Shown piece after piece: positions 18,864 through 30,215 of a stretch of 64,000 nt of DNA. A model generated the notes under the pieces. It was not told the origin of the DNA. It did no database searches and worked only from the letters and a program-made list of their open reading frames with translations. A program made the translations under genes and the position numbers. Position 1 is the first letter of the stretch. Every line of letters starts with the position of its first letter. Source of the DNA: Fusobacterium mortiferum ATCC 9817 (lineage in GTDB: Bacteria > Fusobacteriota > Fusobacteriia > Fusobacteriales > Fusobacteriaceae); contig NZ_GL987988.1 in assembly GCF_000158195.2 (NCBI RefSeq), forward strand, positions 432,126-496,125, written 5' to 3'.

Positions 18864-19550
18864 ATGAGTAGTAGAAATAGTGAAAAAGTTTTTGAATATT
18901 TAAAAGAAAAGATTATGTCTGGAGAATGGAAAGATGGAGAACAGATTACTCCAGAGATACAATTAGCAAAAGAGCTAGAAGTGGGAAGAAATGCAGTAAG
19001 AGAAGCTATTGAAAAACTTGTGGGGATGAAAGTACTTGTTAAGAAAAAAGGAAAGGGGACTTTCGTACAATCTAAGCTTATAGATTTAGAGTTTAATAAT
19101 ATGTTAATTAATACAATAATTAATAAGGATGATTATTTAGATATTTTAGAATTTAGAAAAACTTTTGAGCCAGAAAATATAAAATTATTTATAAGAAATG
19201 CAGATGAAAAAGATTATCTTGAATTAAAAAAACTTTATGACGAAATGATAAGTAACAAAGATAATAGAGATAAGTTTTCTTATTATGATGCTATGTTTCA
19301 TAATTTAATAGCTAAAGGAACAAAAAATACTATAATAATAAAGATTAGTGACATATTGTCTAATATAATGATAGGACATCAAAAAAAATTAAATTTAATT
19401 TTAGGTTCAGACAGTGGAATAAAAGAACATACATTGATTTTAGAGGCTATATTTGAAAAAGATGAAGACATGGCATATATGTTTATGAGAAAACATATAA
19501 TGAGAACAATTAAAGATGTTCTACAAGTTAAAAATGGTTTAGAAAGATAA
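18864..19550 (+). CDS. GntR-family (FadR subfamily) transcriptional regulator
   Basis: A 228-residue regulator: an N-terminal GntR winged helix (SEKVFEYLKEKIMSGEWKDG, then ELEVGRNAVREAIEKL and KGKGTFV) and an all-helical FCD ligand domain with the usual His-containing metal site region (YYDAMFHNLIAKGTKN, IKEHTLILEAIFEKD). Regulators of this subfamily commonly sense sugar acids or carboxylates. I place the start at the ATG at 18864, which has GGAG eight bases upstream; the in-frame ATG at 18846 would put that site inside the gene. It most likely represses the dehydratase downstream through the palindrome at 19661-19677. Confidence 0.87.
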   Translation: MSSRNSEKVFEYLKEKIMSGEWKDGEQITPEIQLAKELEVGRNAVREAIEKLVGMKVLVKKKGKGTFVQSKLIDLEFNNMLINTIINKDDYLDILEFRKTFEPENIKLFIRNADEKDYLELKKLYDEMISNKDNRDKFSYYDAMFHNLIAKGTKNTIIIKISDILSNIMIGHQKKLNLILGSDSGIKEHTLILEAIFEKDEDMAYMFMRKHIMRTIKDVLQVKNGLER

Positions 19551-19613
19551 AAGTGTTCTAAAATAGTTAAAAATATTTTTTAAAAAAAAGTTGATAATTT
19601 AAAAACAAAATTA

Positions 19614-19642
19614 TTGATTTTTTTTTATTTTTATATTATCAT
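19614..19642 (+). promoter_or_regulatory. Promoter of the IlvD/Edd-type dehydratase
   Basis: TTGATT (19614-19619) and TATCAT (19637-19642) with 17-base spacing. The region is very AT-rich, so boxes can arise by chance, but spacing and the operator just downstream support it. Confidence 0.55.
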
Positions 19643-19660
19643 AAATCTATAAACAAAAAC

Positions 19661-19677
19661 AACATGTAGGACAAGTT
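19661..19677 (+). promoter_or_regulatory. Candidate GntR operator
   Basis: AACATGT-AGG-ACAAGTT is a 17-base palindrome with six of seven arm positions matching. Its core GT-N3-AC is the known FadR-subfamily recognition pattern. It sits about 18 bases downstream of the -10 box, a repression position, and lies directly between the regulator gene and its likely target. Confidence 0.65.
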
Positions 19678-19708
19678 TAAGTAAAGTTTAATTTTCAAGG
19701 GAGGAAAA

Positions 19709-21433
19709 ATGTTAAAAAGTCAAGAGTTAAGAAAAGTAGCACCAGAAGTAGACCCACTTAGAATAGGAATGGGATGGAAAGTAAAAGATTTAGAAAAACC
19801 ACAAATAATGATTGAAAGTACATATGGAGATAGTCATCCTGGAAGTGCTCATCTTTTAGATTTTGTAAAAGAGATAGAAAGAGGAATAAATGAAAATGGA
19901 GGAAAGGGAGCAAAATATTTTACAACTGATATTTGTGATGGACAAGCTCAAGGTCATGATGGAATGAACTATTCTTTAACTTCAAGAGAGTTTATAGCTG
20001 ATATGATAGAGATACAAGCAGGTGCTACACCTTTTGATGCAGGAGTTTTTGTAGCAAGCTGTGATAAAGGAATGCCAGCTAATCTTATGGCAGCAGCAAG
20101 ATTAAATATTCCATCAATAGTTTTTACAGGAGGAATAATGGCAGCGGGACCTAATATGTTAACATTGGAGCAATTAGGTACTTATAGTGCTAGATTTGAG
20201 AGAGGGGAAATTACAAAAGAGGAGTTTTGTTATGCAAAAGAAAATGCATGTCCATCATGTGGAGCATGTTCTTTTATGGGGACAGCTTCAACAATGCAAG
20301 TTATGGCAGAGGCATTGGGATTAGCTCTTCCTGGAACAGCATTATTACCAGCTATCTCTCCAGATTTGATGACAAAAGCTTATGAAGTAGGAGTAAGAGC
20401 TTTAGAATTAGCAAAAGAGGGAATTCGTCCATCTGATATACTTACAGAAAAAGCATTTGAAAATGCTATAATGGTTCATGCTGCAATAGCAGGTTCATCA
20501 AATTCTTTATTACATATTCCAGCAATAGCTCATGAGATTGGAATAGAATTAGATGCAGAGAAATTTGATAAGATACATAGAGAAATTCCATATATTTTAA
20601 ATATAAGACCTAGTGGATTTTATCCAGGAGAGTACTTCTATTATGCAGGAGGAGTACCAGCAATAATGGAAGAAATAAAAGAATTTTTACATCTTGATGT
20701 AATGACTGTAACGGGAAAAACATTAGGAGAAAATTTAGAAGAATTAAAGAAAAATGGATATTATGAAAGATGTTATACTGAATTAGAAAAGCGTAATGTA
20801 AAGAAGGAAGATATAATAAAAACTACTACAAATCCAATACAAAAGCAAGGAGCTCTAGCTATATTAAAAGGAAATCTAGCACCAGAAGGAGCAGTAATAA
20901 AACATTCTGCTGTGCCAAAAGAGATGCAAGATGCAGTATTGAAAGCAAGACCATTTGATAGTGAAGAGGAAGCTATTAAAGCAGTGCTTACTGGAGTAAT
21001 TCAACCAGGAGATGCAATTATAATAAGATATGAAGGACCAAAGGGAAGTGGAATGCCAGAGATGTTTTATACAACAGAAGCAATTGCTTCAGACTCAAGA
21101 ATATCTGCATCAACAGCTTTAATAACAGATGGTAGATTCTCAGGTGCTACTCGTGGACCAGCTATAGGACATGTTTCTCCAGAAGCTAGTGAAGGAGGAC
21201 CTATTGCATTAATAGAAAATGAAGATTTAATTAGAATTAATGTAGCTGAAAGAAAATTAGAAATAATAGGAGTAAAAGGAGAGGAAAAAACTCCAGAAGA
21301 AATAGATAAAATATTAAAAGAAAGAAAATCTAGATGGATAAAACCAGTTCCTAAATATACAAAAGGACCACTAGGAATTTATACAAGATTTGCAGTTTCA
21401 CCAATGAAAGGTGGATATATAGAGATAAAATAG
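19709..21433 (+). CDS. IlvD/Edd-family dehydratase, probably for a sugar acid
   Basis: A 574-residue iron-sulfur dehydratase. Candidate cluster cysteines are Cys76 (DICDG), Cys118 (ASCDKGMP) and Cys187 (CGACSFMG). The first PCN-type cysteine of the [2Fe-2S] subgroup is replaced by Pro-Gly-Ser at 44-46. The C-terminal family block LITDGRFSGATRGPAIGHVSPEA is intact. Family members dehydrate dihydroxy-acids (IlvD), 6-phosphogluconate (Edd) or free aldonates. No valine or isoleucine genes are nearby and control is by a GntR protein, so I favour a sugar-acid substrate. The spelling DSHPGSAHL and CDKGMPANLMA recalls xylonate-type dehydratases, but the substrate cannot be fixed. It is monocistronic. 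Confidence 0.8.
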   Translation: MLKSQELRKVAPEVDPLRIGMGWKVKDLEKPQIMIESTYGDSHPGSAHLLDFVKEIERGINENGGKGAKYFTTDICDGQAQGHDGMNYSLTSREFIADMIEIQAGATPFDAGVFVASCDKGMPANLMAAARLNIPSIVFTGGIMAAGPNMLTLEQLGTYSARFERGEITKEEFCYAKENACPSCGACSFMGTASTMQVMAEALGLALPGTALLPAISPDLMTKAYEVGVRALELAKEGIRPSDILTEKAFENAIMVHAAIAGSSNSLLHIPAIAHEIGIELDAEKFDKIHREIPYILNIRPSGFYPGEYFYYAGGVPAIMEEIKEFLHLDVMTVTGKTLGENLEELKKNGYYERCYTELEKRNVKKEDIIKTTTNPIQKQGALAILKGNLAPEGAVIKHSAVPKEMQDAVLKARPFDSEEEAIKAVLTGVIQPGDAIIIRYEGPKGSGMPEMFYTTEAIASDSRISASTALITDGRFSGATRGPAIGHVSPEASEGGPIALIENEDLIRINVAERKLEIIGVKGEEKTPEEIDKILKERKSRWIKPVPKYTKGPLGIYTRFAVSPMKGGYIEIK

Positions 21434-21478
21434 TTTAAAGAAGAACTAATTTTTAAAATTAGTTCTTCTTTAAACTAT
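21430..21478. terminator. Perfect 24-base-pair bidirectional terminator
   Basis: The 49-base stretch is a perfect inverted repeat: 24-base arms (ATAGTTTAAAGAAGAACTAA then TTTT) around a single T. It contains the stop codons of both converging genes (dehydratase and RpiR regulator), so both transcripts can end here. Confidence 0.85.
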
Positions 21479-22326
21479 ATACTTCTTTTTTTGAAAATTT
21501 GTTTATATCGTTCTTGGCAAATTTTACTCTTTTTTCCTAATTTTAAACTTAAAATTCTATATAAACTTTCAATTATTATTAATTGTGGTATTCTAGAAGA
21601 AAAACCAACTTTATCCATAGGAGTGGAGTTTTCAGAAAAAAATAAACATATGTCCACTGATTGAGAAAAAGGGGTTCTAGCATAATTAGTAATTCCAATA
21701 GAATAAGCTGGAGTTTCATTAATAATCTCAAGTAGAGTAAGAACATCTTTGTTGATACCAGAATGAGAAAAAATAAGTGCTACATCTGTATCATCAAGGA
21801 TAGATGCTTGTAAAAGCTGAGAATGAAAATCTTCAATCATAGAGCATTTTAATCCAAGTCTTATAAATTTATACCAAGATTCTTTAGCTAAGATGCCAGA
21901 AGCTCCCATAGCAAAGAGATATATATGATTAGCATTTAATATTATTTCTGAAATTTCTTCCATTTTATCTGTATTAAAATATTCAATACTTTCTTCCAAT
22001 ATAGCAGAGTTTGTTTTAGCAACATTTGTATAAATATCAGTAGCATTAGAGTTTTTATTTACATTTAAAGAAATAGTTTTGTTTGAAGAATTTACAAATT
22101 CTTTTGCTATTCCTAATTTTAATAGATAAAAATTTTCAAATCCTATTTTTTTAGTAAATCTTGAAATTGAAGCAACAGAAGTTCCTATTTTTTCTGACAT
22201 GTCTTCAATAGTCATATCAATTACTGCAAAAGTATTTTCTAAAATAAAGAGGGCTATTTTTTGTTCAGCAGGACTAAAACTAGGTAAAAGTTGATCTAAT
22301 AAAAATAATTTACTTTTTTTATTCAT
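21475..22326 (-). CDS. RpiR/MurR-family sugar-phosphate regulator
   Basis: A 283-residue regulator with an N-terminal RpiR HTH (FSPAEQKIALFILEN, then SEKIGTSVASISRFTKKIGF) and a C-terminal SIS sugar-phosphate-binding domain (IYLFAMGASGILAKESWYKF, DDTDVALIFSHSGINKD). SIS domains of this family bind phosphosugars. It is transcribed away from the alpha-glucoside PTS and GH4 genes, with 139 bases between, and should sense an intermediate of that pathway such as a disaccharide phosphate or glucose 6-phosphate. The ATG at 22326 has AAAGGAG upstream. Confidence 0.88.
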   Translation of the reverse strand: MNKKSKLFLLDQLLPSFSPAEQKIALFILENTFAVIDMTIEDMSEKIGTSVASISRFTKKIGFENFYLLKLGIAKEFVNSSNKTISLNVNKNSNATDIYTNVAKTNSAILEESIEYFNTDKMEEISEIILNANHIYLFAMGASGILAKESWYKFIRLGLKCSMIEDFHSQLLQASILDDTDVALIFSHSGINKDVLTLLEIINETPAYSIGITNYARTPFSQSVDICLFFSENSTPMDKVGFSSRIPQLIIIESLYRILSLKLGKKSKICQERYKQIFKKRSI

Positions 22327-22340
22327 TATACAATCTCCTT

Positions 22341-22400
22341 TGTAAAAAAATTACATAAAATTAAAAGAACTATCTATTTACATGAATGTTTTTTACATGA
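22341..22400. promoter_or_regulatory. Repeated TTTACATGA / TGTAA elements, candidate RpiR operators
   Basis: TTTACATGA occurs twice in direct orientation (22377-22385 and 22392-22400), and an inverted TGTAA-N5-TTACA lies at 22341-22355. The direct copies flank the spacer between the putative -35 and -10 of the PTS promoter; the inverted pair lies by the regulator's own ribosome site. Repression of both genes is inferred. Confidence 0.55.
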
Positions 22401-22406
22401 TACAAT
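22377..22406 (+). promoter_or_regulatory. Possible promoter of the alpha-glucoside PTS operon
   Basis: TTTACA (22377-22382) and TACAAT (22401-22406) are 18 bases apart, 60 bases before the PTS start. Both are imperfect, and they overlap the TTTACATGA repeats. Confidence 0.45.
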
Positions 22407-22465
22407 AGTTACAAGAAAAAATCAATAAGTTTTTAAAAAAAATAAAAGGGAGAGGATTAGTACAG

Positions 22466-25406
<2,941 letters not shown>

Positions 25407-25409
25407 AAG

Positions 25410-25452
25410 AAAAATGTTGATAAGAGAGTAAAATCTTTTATCAGCATTTTTT
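25410..25452 (+). terminator. Terminator after the GH4 gene
   Basis: AAAAATG-T-TGATAA (25410-25423) pairs with TTATCA-GCATTTTT (25438 on) around a 14-base loop, ending in seven T residues. Confidence 0.75.
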
Positions 25453-25505
25453 TATTTTCTTTCTTTAAATGTGTTATAATATAAAGAAAAAGGGAGAGGA
25501 GAGTT

Positions 25506-26381
25506 ATGAATAAATTTATAAATGAGGTATTTTCAAAATTAGCAGATAAAAAAATCTTAGTTAATTTTACTGTAGAATTAATATTTTTTATTTTAAAATT
25601 GGTATTTTGTATCTTTATATATTATGTAGCTATAAAGGTATTAAAAAAACTAACACCACTATTTAATATAAAAAAGAAAGATGATTTAGTAGTAGATAAA
25701 TCTCTAAAGAGTTTTATCAAATCAATACTAAATGTAGGGGTACATGCTCTTTTAATAACTATATGTTTACTTATAATGGGGGTAAAGGAGAGTAGTTTAC
25801 TTGCTTTCTTTGGAACTTTAGGAATAGGTGTAGGTTTAGCACTAAAGGATAACCTTTCTAACTTTGCAGGAGGGATAATCATTCTATTATTTAAAACTTA
25901 TAAAGTAGGAGATGAAGTAAATATAAGTGATGAGATGGGATATATAGATGATATAGATATATTTTCAACAACAATAAAGACTCATAACAATGATTTGGTA
26001 ATGATACCTAATGGAATGATAATCTCTAATAAAGTAATAAACTATACTAAGACACCAATTAGAAGATTAAAATTTATAATAGGTATAGCTTATGATGCTG
26101 ATATAGATGTAGCTAGAAAAGCATTAGAGGATTTATTGAGAGAAAATCCTTTGGTACTAAAGGAGCCAGCAGTATATTCCCATGTAGATTCATATGGAGA
26201 TAGTTCAATAAATATAGCTTTAAAAGGTTGGACATCAAATGAGAATTATTGGACAGTATATAAAGAGACAATGAATGGAATAAAGAAAGCTTTAGATAAT
26301 GTAAATGTAGAGATTCCATTTCCACAAATGGATATTAGTATAAAAAATCCTAAGATGGATATTAATTTGAATAAGGATTAG
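25506..26381 (+). CDS. mscS: Small-conductance mechanosensitive channel, MscS type
   Basis: A 291-residue MscS-family channel that opens under membrane tension to release solutes on osmotic downshock. It has three N-terminal hydrophobic helices; the third is the Gly/Ala-rich pore helix (LLAFFGTLGIGVGLALKDNLSNFAGGIIILLF). The cytoplasmic beta domain follows (YKVGDEVNISDEMGYIDDIDIFSTTIKTHNNDLVMIPNG split by short turns) and then the C-terminal alpha/beta cap. Length matches E. coli MscS (286). A TATAAT lies at 25475-25480 but with a poor -35. It starts a co-directional run with the nuclease and peptidase genes. Confidence 0.93.
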   Translation: MNKFINEVFSKLADKKILVNFTVELIFFILKLVFCIFIYYVAIKVLKKLTPLFNIKKKDDLVVDKSLKSFIKSILNVGVHALLITICLLIMGVKESSLLAFFGTLGIGVGLALKDNLSNFAGGIIILLFKTYKVGDEVNISDEMGYIDDIDIFSTTIKTHNNDLVMIPNGMIISNKVINYTKTPIRRLKFIIGIAYDADIDVARKALEDLLRENPLVLKEPAVYSHVDSYGDSSINIALKGWTSNENYWTVYKETMNGIKKALDNVNVEIPFPQMDISIKNPKMDINLNKD

Positions 26382-26390
26382 GAGAGAGGA

Positions 26391-26858
26391 ATGAAGAAAA
26401 TTTTTACAATAATATTGAGCTTAATTCTTTCAATATTTTCCTATGCTTTAGATGTATATGTAGAAAAGGTATCTGATGGAGATAGCTTTGTAGCAAAATA
26501 TAATGGGAAAAAAATAAGAGTTAGAATGTATGGTGTAGATGCTCCAGAACTTAAGCAAAAGCATGGTAAAGAGTCGAAGGAGTATCTTGAAAATCTGATT
26601 CTTGGGAAAAAAGTAGAATTAAAAGTATTATATGAAGATAAGTATAAAAGAAAGATAGCGAGGGTTTACTATAAGAATAAAGAGATAAACTTAGAGATGC
26701 TAAGAAGTGGAAATGTATGGTTTTATGAGTATCATGCTAAAAAGGAAAAAGAGTATAGAAGAGCTTATGAGGAAGCTAGAAAAGAGAAAAAAGGAATTTG
26801 GAAAGATATAAATCCAGAAAATCCAAGGGATTTTAGATTGAGGAATAAAAGAAGATAG
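26391..26858 (+). CDS. Secreted thermonuclease-family (SNase-like) nuclease
   Basis: A 155-residue protein with a signal peptide (about 1-19, ending SYA) and one staphylococcal-nuclease OB-fold domain. The catalytic triad of the family is present: Arg45, Glu53 (RMYGVDAPE) and Arg87 (KYKRKIARVY), and Asp50 fills the calcium-site position. The family cleaves DNA and RNA with Ca2+. Export implies degradation of extracellular nucleic acid or DNA scavenging. It starts 9 bases after mscS and precedes the M32 peptidase by 17 bases, so the three genes are probably on one transcript. Confidence 0.9.
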   Translation: MKKIFTIILSLILSIFSYALDVYVEKVSDGDSFVAKYNGKKIRVRMYGVDAPELKQKHGKESKEYLENLILGKKVELKVLYEDKYKRKIARVYYKNKEINLEMLRSGNVWFYEYHAKKEKEYRRAYEEARKEKKGIWKDINPENPRDFRLRNKRR

Positions 26859-26875
26859 ATTGAAGGAGCAGAGAT

Positions 26876-28366
26876 ATGGAGAAAAAGTTACAGGAATTTA
26901 GAGAAAAGATAAAAGAGAAGAAAATGATAGAGGGAGCATTAGAGGTATTACAATGGGATTTAGAGACTACTACTCCCAAAAAAGGAAAGGATTATATAGC
27001 TGAGATAGTAGGATATTTGAGTATGAAAGAGTATAATCTAACAACTTCACAGGAGTTTGAAGATTGTGTAGAGTACTTAGGAAATAATATTGAAAAATTA
27101 AATGAGGTGGAGAGAAAAGAGATAGAGGAGTTAAAAGAGGATATTGAGAAGATGAAAAAGATACCTCCTCAAGAGTACCAAGAGTATTCTGAATTAGTAG
27201 CTAGAACTCAAGGTATTTGGGAAGAGGCAAAGGCAGAAAATAATTACAATAAATATAAAGGAAATTTAGCTAAGATTTTTGAATATACTATAAAATTTGC
27301 TAATTATCATAGAAAAGATGAAAAAAATCTCTATGACGTAATTTTACAAGATTATGAGAAAGGAATGACAAGTGAAAAATTAGATGAATTTTTCTCATTA
27401 TTAAAAGGGGAGATAGTACCACTTCTTAAAAAAATAAAAGAGGTAGGAAATCCAGAGAAAAAACTTCTTCAAAAAGTAGAAATAGAGAAACAGAAAAAAT
27501 TTAATAGATTTATAGGAAAGTATTTGGGATTTGATTTTGATAGAGGAGTAGGAGCAGAGAGTGAACATCCATTTACTATGAATATTACCAAAAATGATGT
27601 AAGGCTTACTACTAAATATATAGAGGATAATCCTATGTCAGCGGTATTTAGTACTATACATGAGACAGGACATGGAATATATGAACAACAGATAGGAGAT
27701 AACTTGCAGGAAACTATCTTAGGAAGTGGTGGTTCTATGGGAATACATGAATCTCAATCAAGATTTTATGAGAATATTATAGGTAGAGATTTACATTTTT
27801 GGAAAGGACTTTATGAAAAAGCAAAAGAGGAGTTTACTTTCTTAAAAGATATATCCCTTGAAGATTTTTATAGAGAGATAAATTTAGTTGAACCATCACT
27901 TATTAGAGTTGATGCAGATGAGTTAACTTATTCACTACACATTATGGTAAGATATGAGATAGAAAAAGGCATAATAGATGGAAGTATAGATGTAGAGGAT
28001 TTACCAAAAGTTTGGAAGGAGAAGATGGAGGAGTACTTAGGAGTAGTACCATCTACAGATAGTGAAGGAGTTATGCAAGATGTACACTGGTCAGCTGGAC
28101 TTGTAGGATATTTTCCATCTTATGCTTTGGGTAGTGCTTACTCAGCTCAAATATATAATACTATGAAAAAAGAGCTAAATGTAGATGAGATTTTAGAGGG
28201 TGGAGAGATGTATAAGATAAGAGAGTGGCTAGGAGAAAAAATTCATAAATATGGAAAATTAAAAGAGACTCCAGAGATAATAAAAGAGGTAACAGGAGAG
28301 GATTTAAATCCTAAATACTATATAGAGTATTTAAGAGATAAATACAGCAAAATATATAATATTTAG
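26876..28366 (+). CDS. M32-family metallocarboxypeptidase
   Basis: A 496-residue cytoplasmic zinc carboxypeptidase of the thermostable CP1 type, removing C-terminal residues from peptides. The zinc motif is His262-Glu-Thr-Gly-His266, with the downstream ligand region GIHESQSRFYENIIGR. Other family blocks are the N-terminal LEVLQWDLETTTPKKG and the C-terminal RVDADELTYSLHIMVRYEIE and DVHWSAGLVGYFPSYALG. Length is typical. Its stop overlaps the upstream GTG of the next frame, but that gene more likely starts at 28378. Confidence 0.93.
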   Translation: MEKKLQEFREKIKEKKMIEGALEVLQWDLETTTPKKGKDYIAEIVGYLSMKEYNLTTSQEFEDCVEYLGNNIEKLNEVERKEIEELKEDIEKMKKIPPQEYQEYSELVARTQGIWEEAKAENNYNKYKGNLAKIFEYTIKFANYHRKDEKNLYDVILQDYEKGMTSEKLDEFFSLLKGEIVPLLKKIKEVGNPEKKLLQKVEIEKQKKFNRFIGKYLGFDFDRGVGAESEHPFTMNITKNDVRLTTKYIEDNPMSAVFSTIHETGHGIYEQQIGDNLQETILGSGGSMGIHESQSRFYENIIGRDLHFWKGLYEKAKEEFTFLKDISLEDFYREINLVEPSLIRVDADELTYSLHIMVRYEIEKGIIDGSIDVEDLPKVWKEKMEEYLGVVPSTDSEGVMQDVHWSAGLVGYFPSYALGSAYSAQIYNTMKKELNVDEILEGGEMYKIREWLGEKIHKYGKLKETPEIIKEVTGEDLNPKYYIEYLRDKYSKIYNI

Positions 28367-28377
28367 TGAGGTGGGAT

Positions 28378-30192
28378 ATGGTTAAGAAAATTTTAGTGTT
28401 ATCATTACTACTCTTTACTACTATATTTGGTCGTACAGTTTATGAGATAGAGAGATTAGATATAGTGGCTAATATTGAAAGAGATGGAAGCCTAGAAGTA
28501 GAGGAAAGAGTTATCTATGATATAGGGAAAATAAATGGAATTTTATACAACATAGATGCTTTGGGATATGGAAAATTCACTGATTTACAAATATTTTATG
28601 AAGATGATGGAGAATTTAAGCAAGCTAGAAATAATACAGCTCCAAGTGAAGGAAATTTTACTGTAAGTGTAGATGATGGCTTGTATAAGATAAAGCTTTA
28701 TGCACCTAGTCAAAATGAAAGAAAAGAGTTTATTTTTAGATATAATTTGACAAGAGGAGTTACTGTATATAGAGATATTGCTCAACTCAATAGAAAAATG
28801 TTAGGAAAAGATTGGCAAAACTCAATAGGAAATATAAGTGTAACTGTAAATCTTCCTGAAAATGTAAAAAAAGATGATATATATGCCTTTGGACATGGAC
28901 CTCTCACTGGAAATATAGAGATATTAGATGGAAAAAGTGTAAGATATACATTAAATGATTATCGTCCAGGGGAGTTTTTAGAGGTAAATCTACTTTTTCC
29001 TAAAAATATTTTAACAAGTTTTAATCCACTTCTTATGAAAAATAAAAGTGCTTTAAAAGAGATATTGGATATGGAAGGAAAATTGGCTAAAGAGGCTAAT
29101 GATGCTAGAAAAAGAGCTATTATAGGTTTTTATCTAGGGAGAGTAGTTTTAGTTCTAGCTGTGGCTTGGTGGCTATTCTTAGTAGTATTTATCTATCTAA
29201 AAAATAGCAAGAGATATAAAGTAGAAAATGAGTATGGAGAGTATTTTAGAGAGTTACCAGATGATTATTCTCCGTCAATAGCAGGAACTTTGGTATCTAG
29301 AAATCTATATCCAAGTGGTAGAGAGCTTTTTGCTATGTTATTGGACTTAGTAAGAAAGGGACATTTAAAACTAGAAGAGGGAGAAAAAACAACTACATTG
29401 ATATTACAAGAGAGTGGTAAACCCCTAAGTGAAGAGGAAAAGTTTATATTGAATTGGTATATTAGAGAACTAGGAGATGGAGAAAAAATAATTTTAGAAA
29501 GTGTAGAAGCCTCAATAAAAGGAAGAGGTGGAGCAAAGGAGTTCAATAGAAACTATGAGAGATGGAGAACTATTGTCTACTCAGATATGCTAGAGAAAAA
29601 TCTAAAGATGGATAAGAGAGATAAATTTTCTACATCGTTAGGAATATTTACAGGGATAGCTTATTTTATAGGTGGAGGAATGTTAGTAGTATATTTTCAA
29701 AGTGAACTCTTTATATTAATGATTTTATTAGGATTTATATTACTGCCATATACTTTTTCTAGAAAAAGAGCTAGTTTAGAAAAAGAGAAAGCTATTTCAA
29801 GATGGGAAGCTTTTAAAAAGTTTTTAGTAGATTACAGTAACTTAGAAGAGGCAAAGTTAGCTTCTATTGAGTTATGGGAGCACTATTTTGTCTATGCTGT
29901 TGCCCTTGGAGTAGCTGAAAAAGTAGCAAAAGGATATAGTAAGATTATGTCTAAAAAAGGAGAAGAATCTACTATTATAGGTGGAAGAGGTTATAGAAAT
30001 AATTCTCTTATGAATATGTATCTATATAGTCATGCTTTTAGAAGTATGGAAAGAAATACAAGCTTTGTAGCTCAAAGAGCTATGGAAAGTGTAGCTAGAT
30101 CTTCTCGTTCTTCAGCAAGAGGAAGAGGAGGAGGATTTAGCGGAGGTTCATCTGGTGGCGGTGGAGGCCGTAGTGGTGGAGGAGCTTTCTAA
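28378..30192 (+). CDS. DUF2207 membrane protein with glycine-rich C-terminus
   Basis: A 604-residue membrane protein of the DUF2207 family. It has a signal sequence (VKKILVLSLLLFTTIFG), a large exported N-terminal domain (about 20-225), a membrane segment (FYLGRVVLVLAVAWWLFLVVFIYL), a cytoplasmic stretch, then a hydrophobic pair (LGIFTGIAYFIGGGMLVVYF and LFILMILLGFILLPY), and a Ser/Gly-rich end of about 25 residues (GGGFSGGSSGGGGGRSGGGAF). The function is unknown, but DUF2207 and LemA genes are often adjacent, as here. I chose the ATG at 28378 over a GTG at 28366 because GAGGTGGG lies just before it. Confidence 0.85.
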   Translation: MVKKILVLSLLLFTTIFGRTVYEIERLDIVANIERDGSLEVEERVIYDIGKINGILYNIDALGYGKFTDLQIFYEDDGEFKQARNNTAPSEGNFTVSVDDGLYKIKLYAPSQNERKEFIFRYNLTRGVTVYRDIAQLNRKMLGKDWQNSIGNISVTVNLPENVKKDDIYAFGHGPLTGNIEILDGKSVRYTLNDYRPGEFLEVNLLFPKNILTSFNPLLMKNKSALKEILDMEGKLAKEANDARKRAIIGFYLGRVVLVLAVAWWLFLVVFIYLKNSKRYKVENEYGEYFRELPDDYSPSIAGTLVSRNLYPSGRELFAMLLDLVRKGHLKLEEGEKTTTLILQESGKPLSEEEKFILNWYIRELGDGEKIILESVEASIKGRGGAKEFNRNYERWRTIVYSDMLEKNLKMDKRDKFSTSLGIFTGIAYFIGGGMLVVYFQSELFILMILLGFILLPYTFSRKRASLEKEKAISRWEAFKKFLVDYSNLEEAKLASIELWEHYFVYAVALGVAEKVAKGYSKIMSKKGEESTIIGGRGYRNNSLMNMYLYSHAFRSMERNTSFVAQRAMESVARSSRSSARGRGGGFSGGSSGGGGGRSGGGAF

Positions 30193-30215
30193 AAAGTTGT
30201 AGGTAGGAGGAAAAA

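Noticed and set aside
19709..21433. Assignment as biosynthetic IlvD (branched-chain amino acids)
   Set aside because: No ilv or leu genes are adjacent, the cysteine pattern is atypical and a GntR-type operator precedes it. It remains possible but is not favoured.
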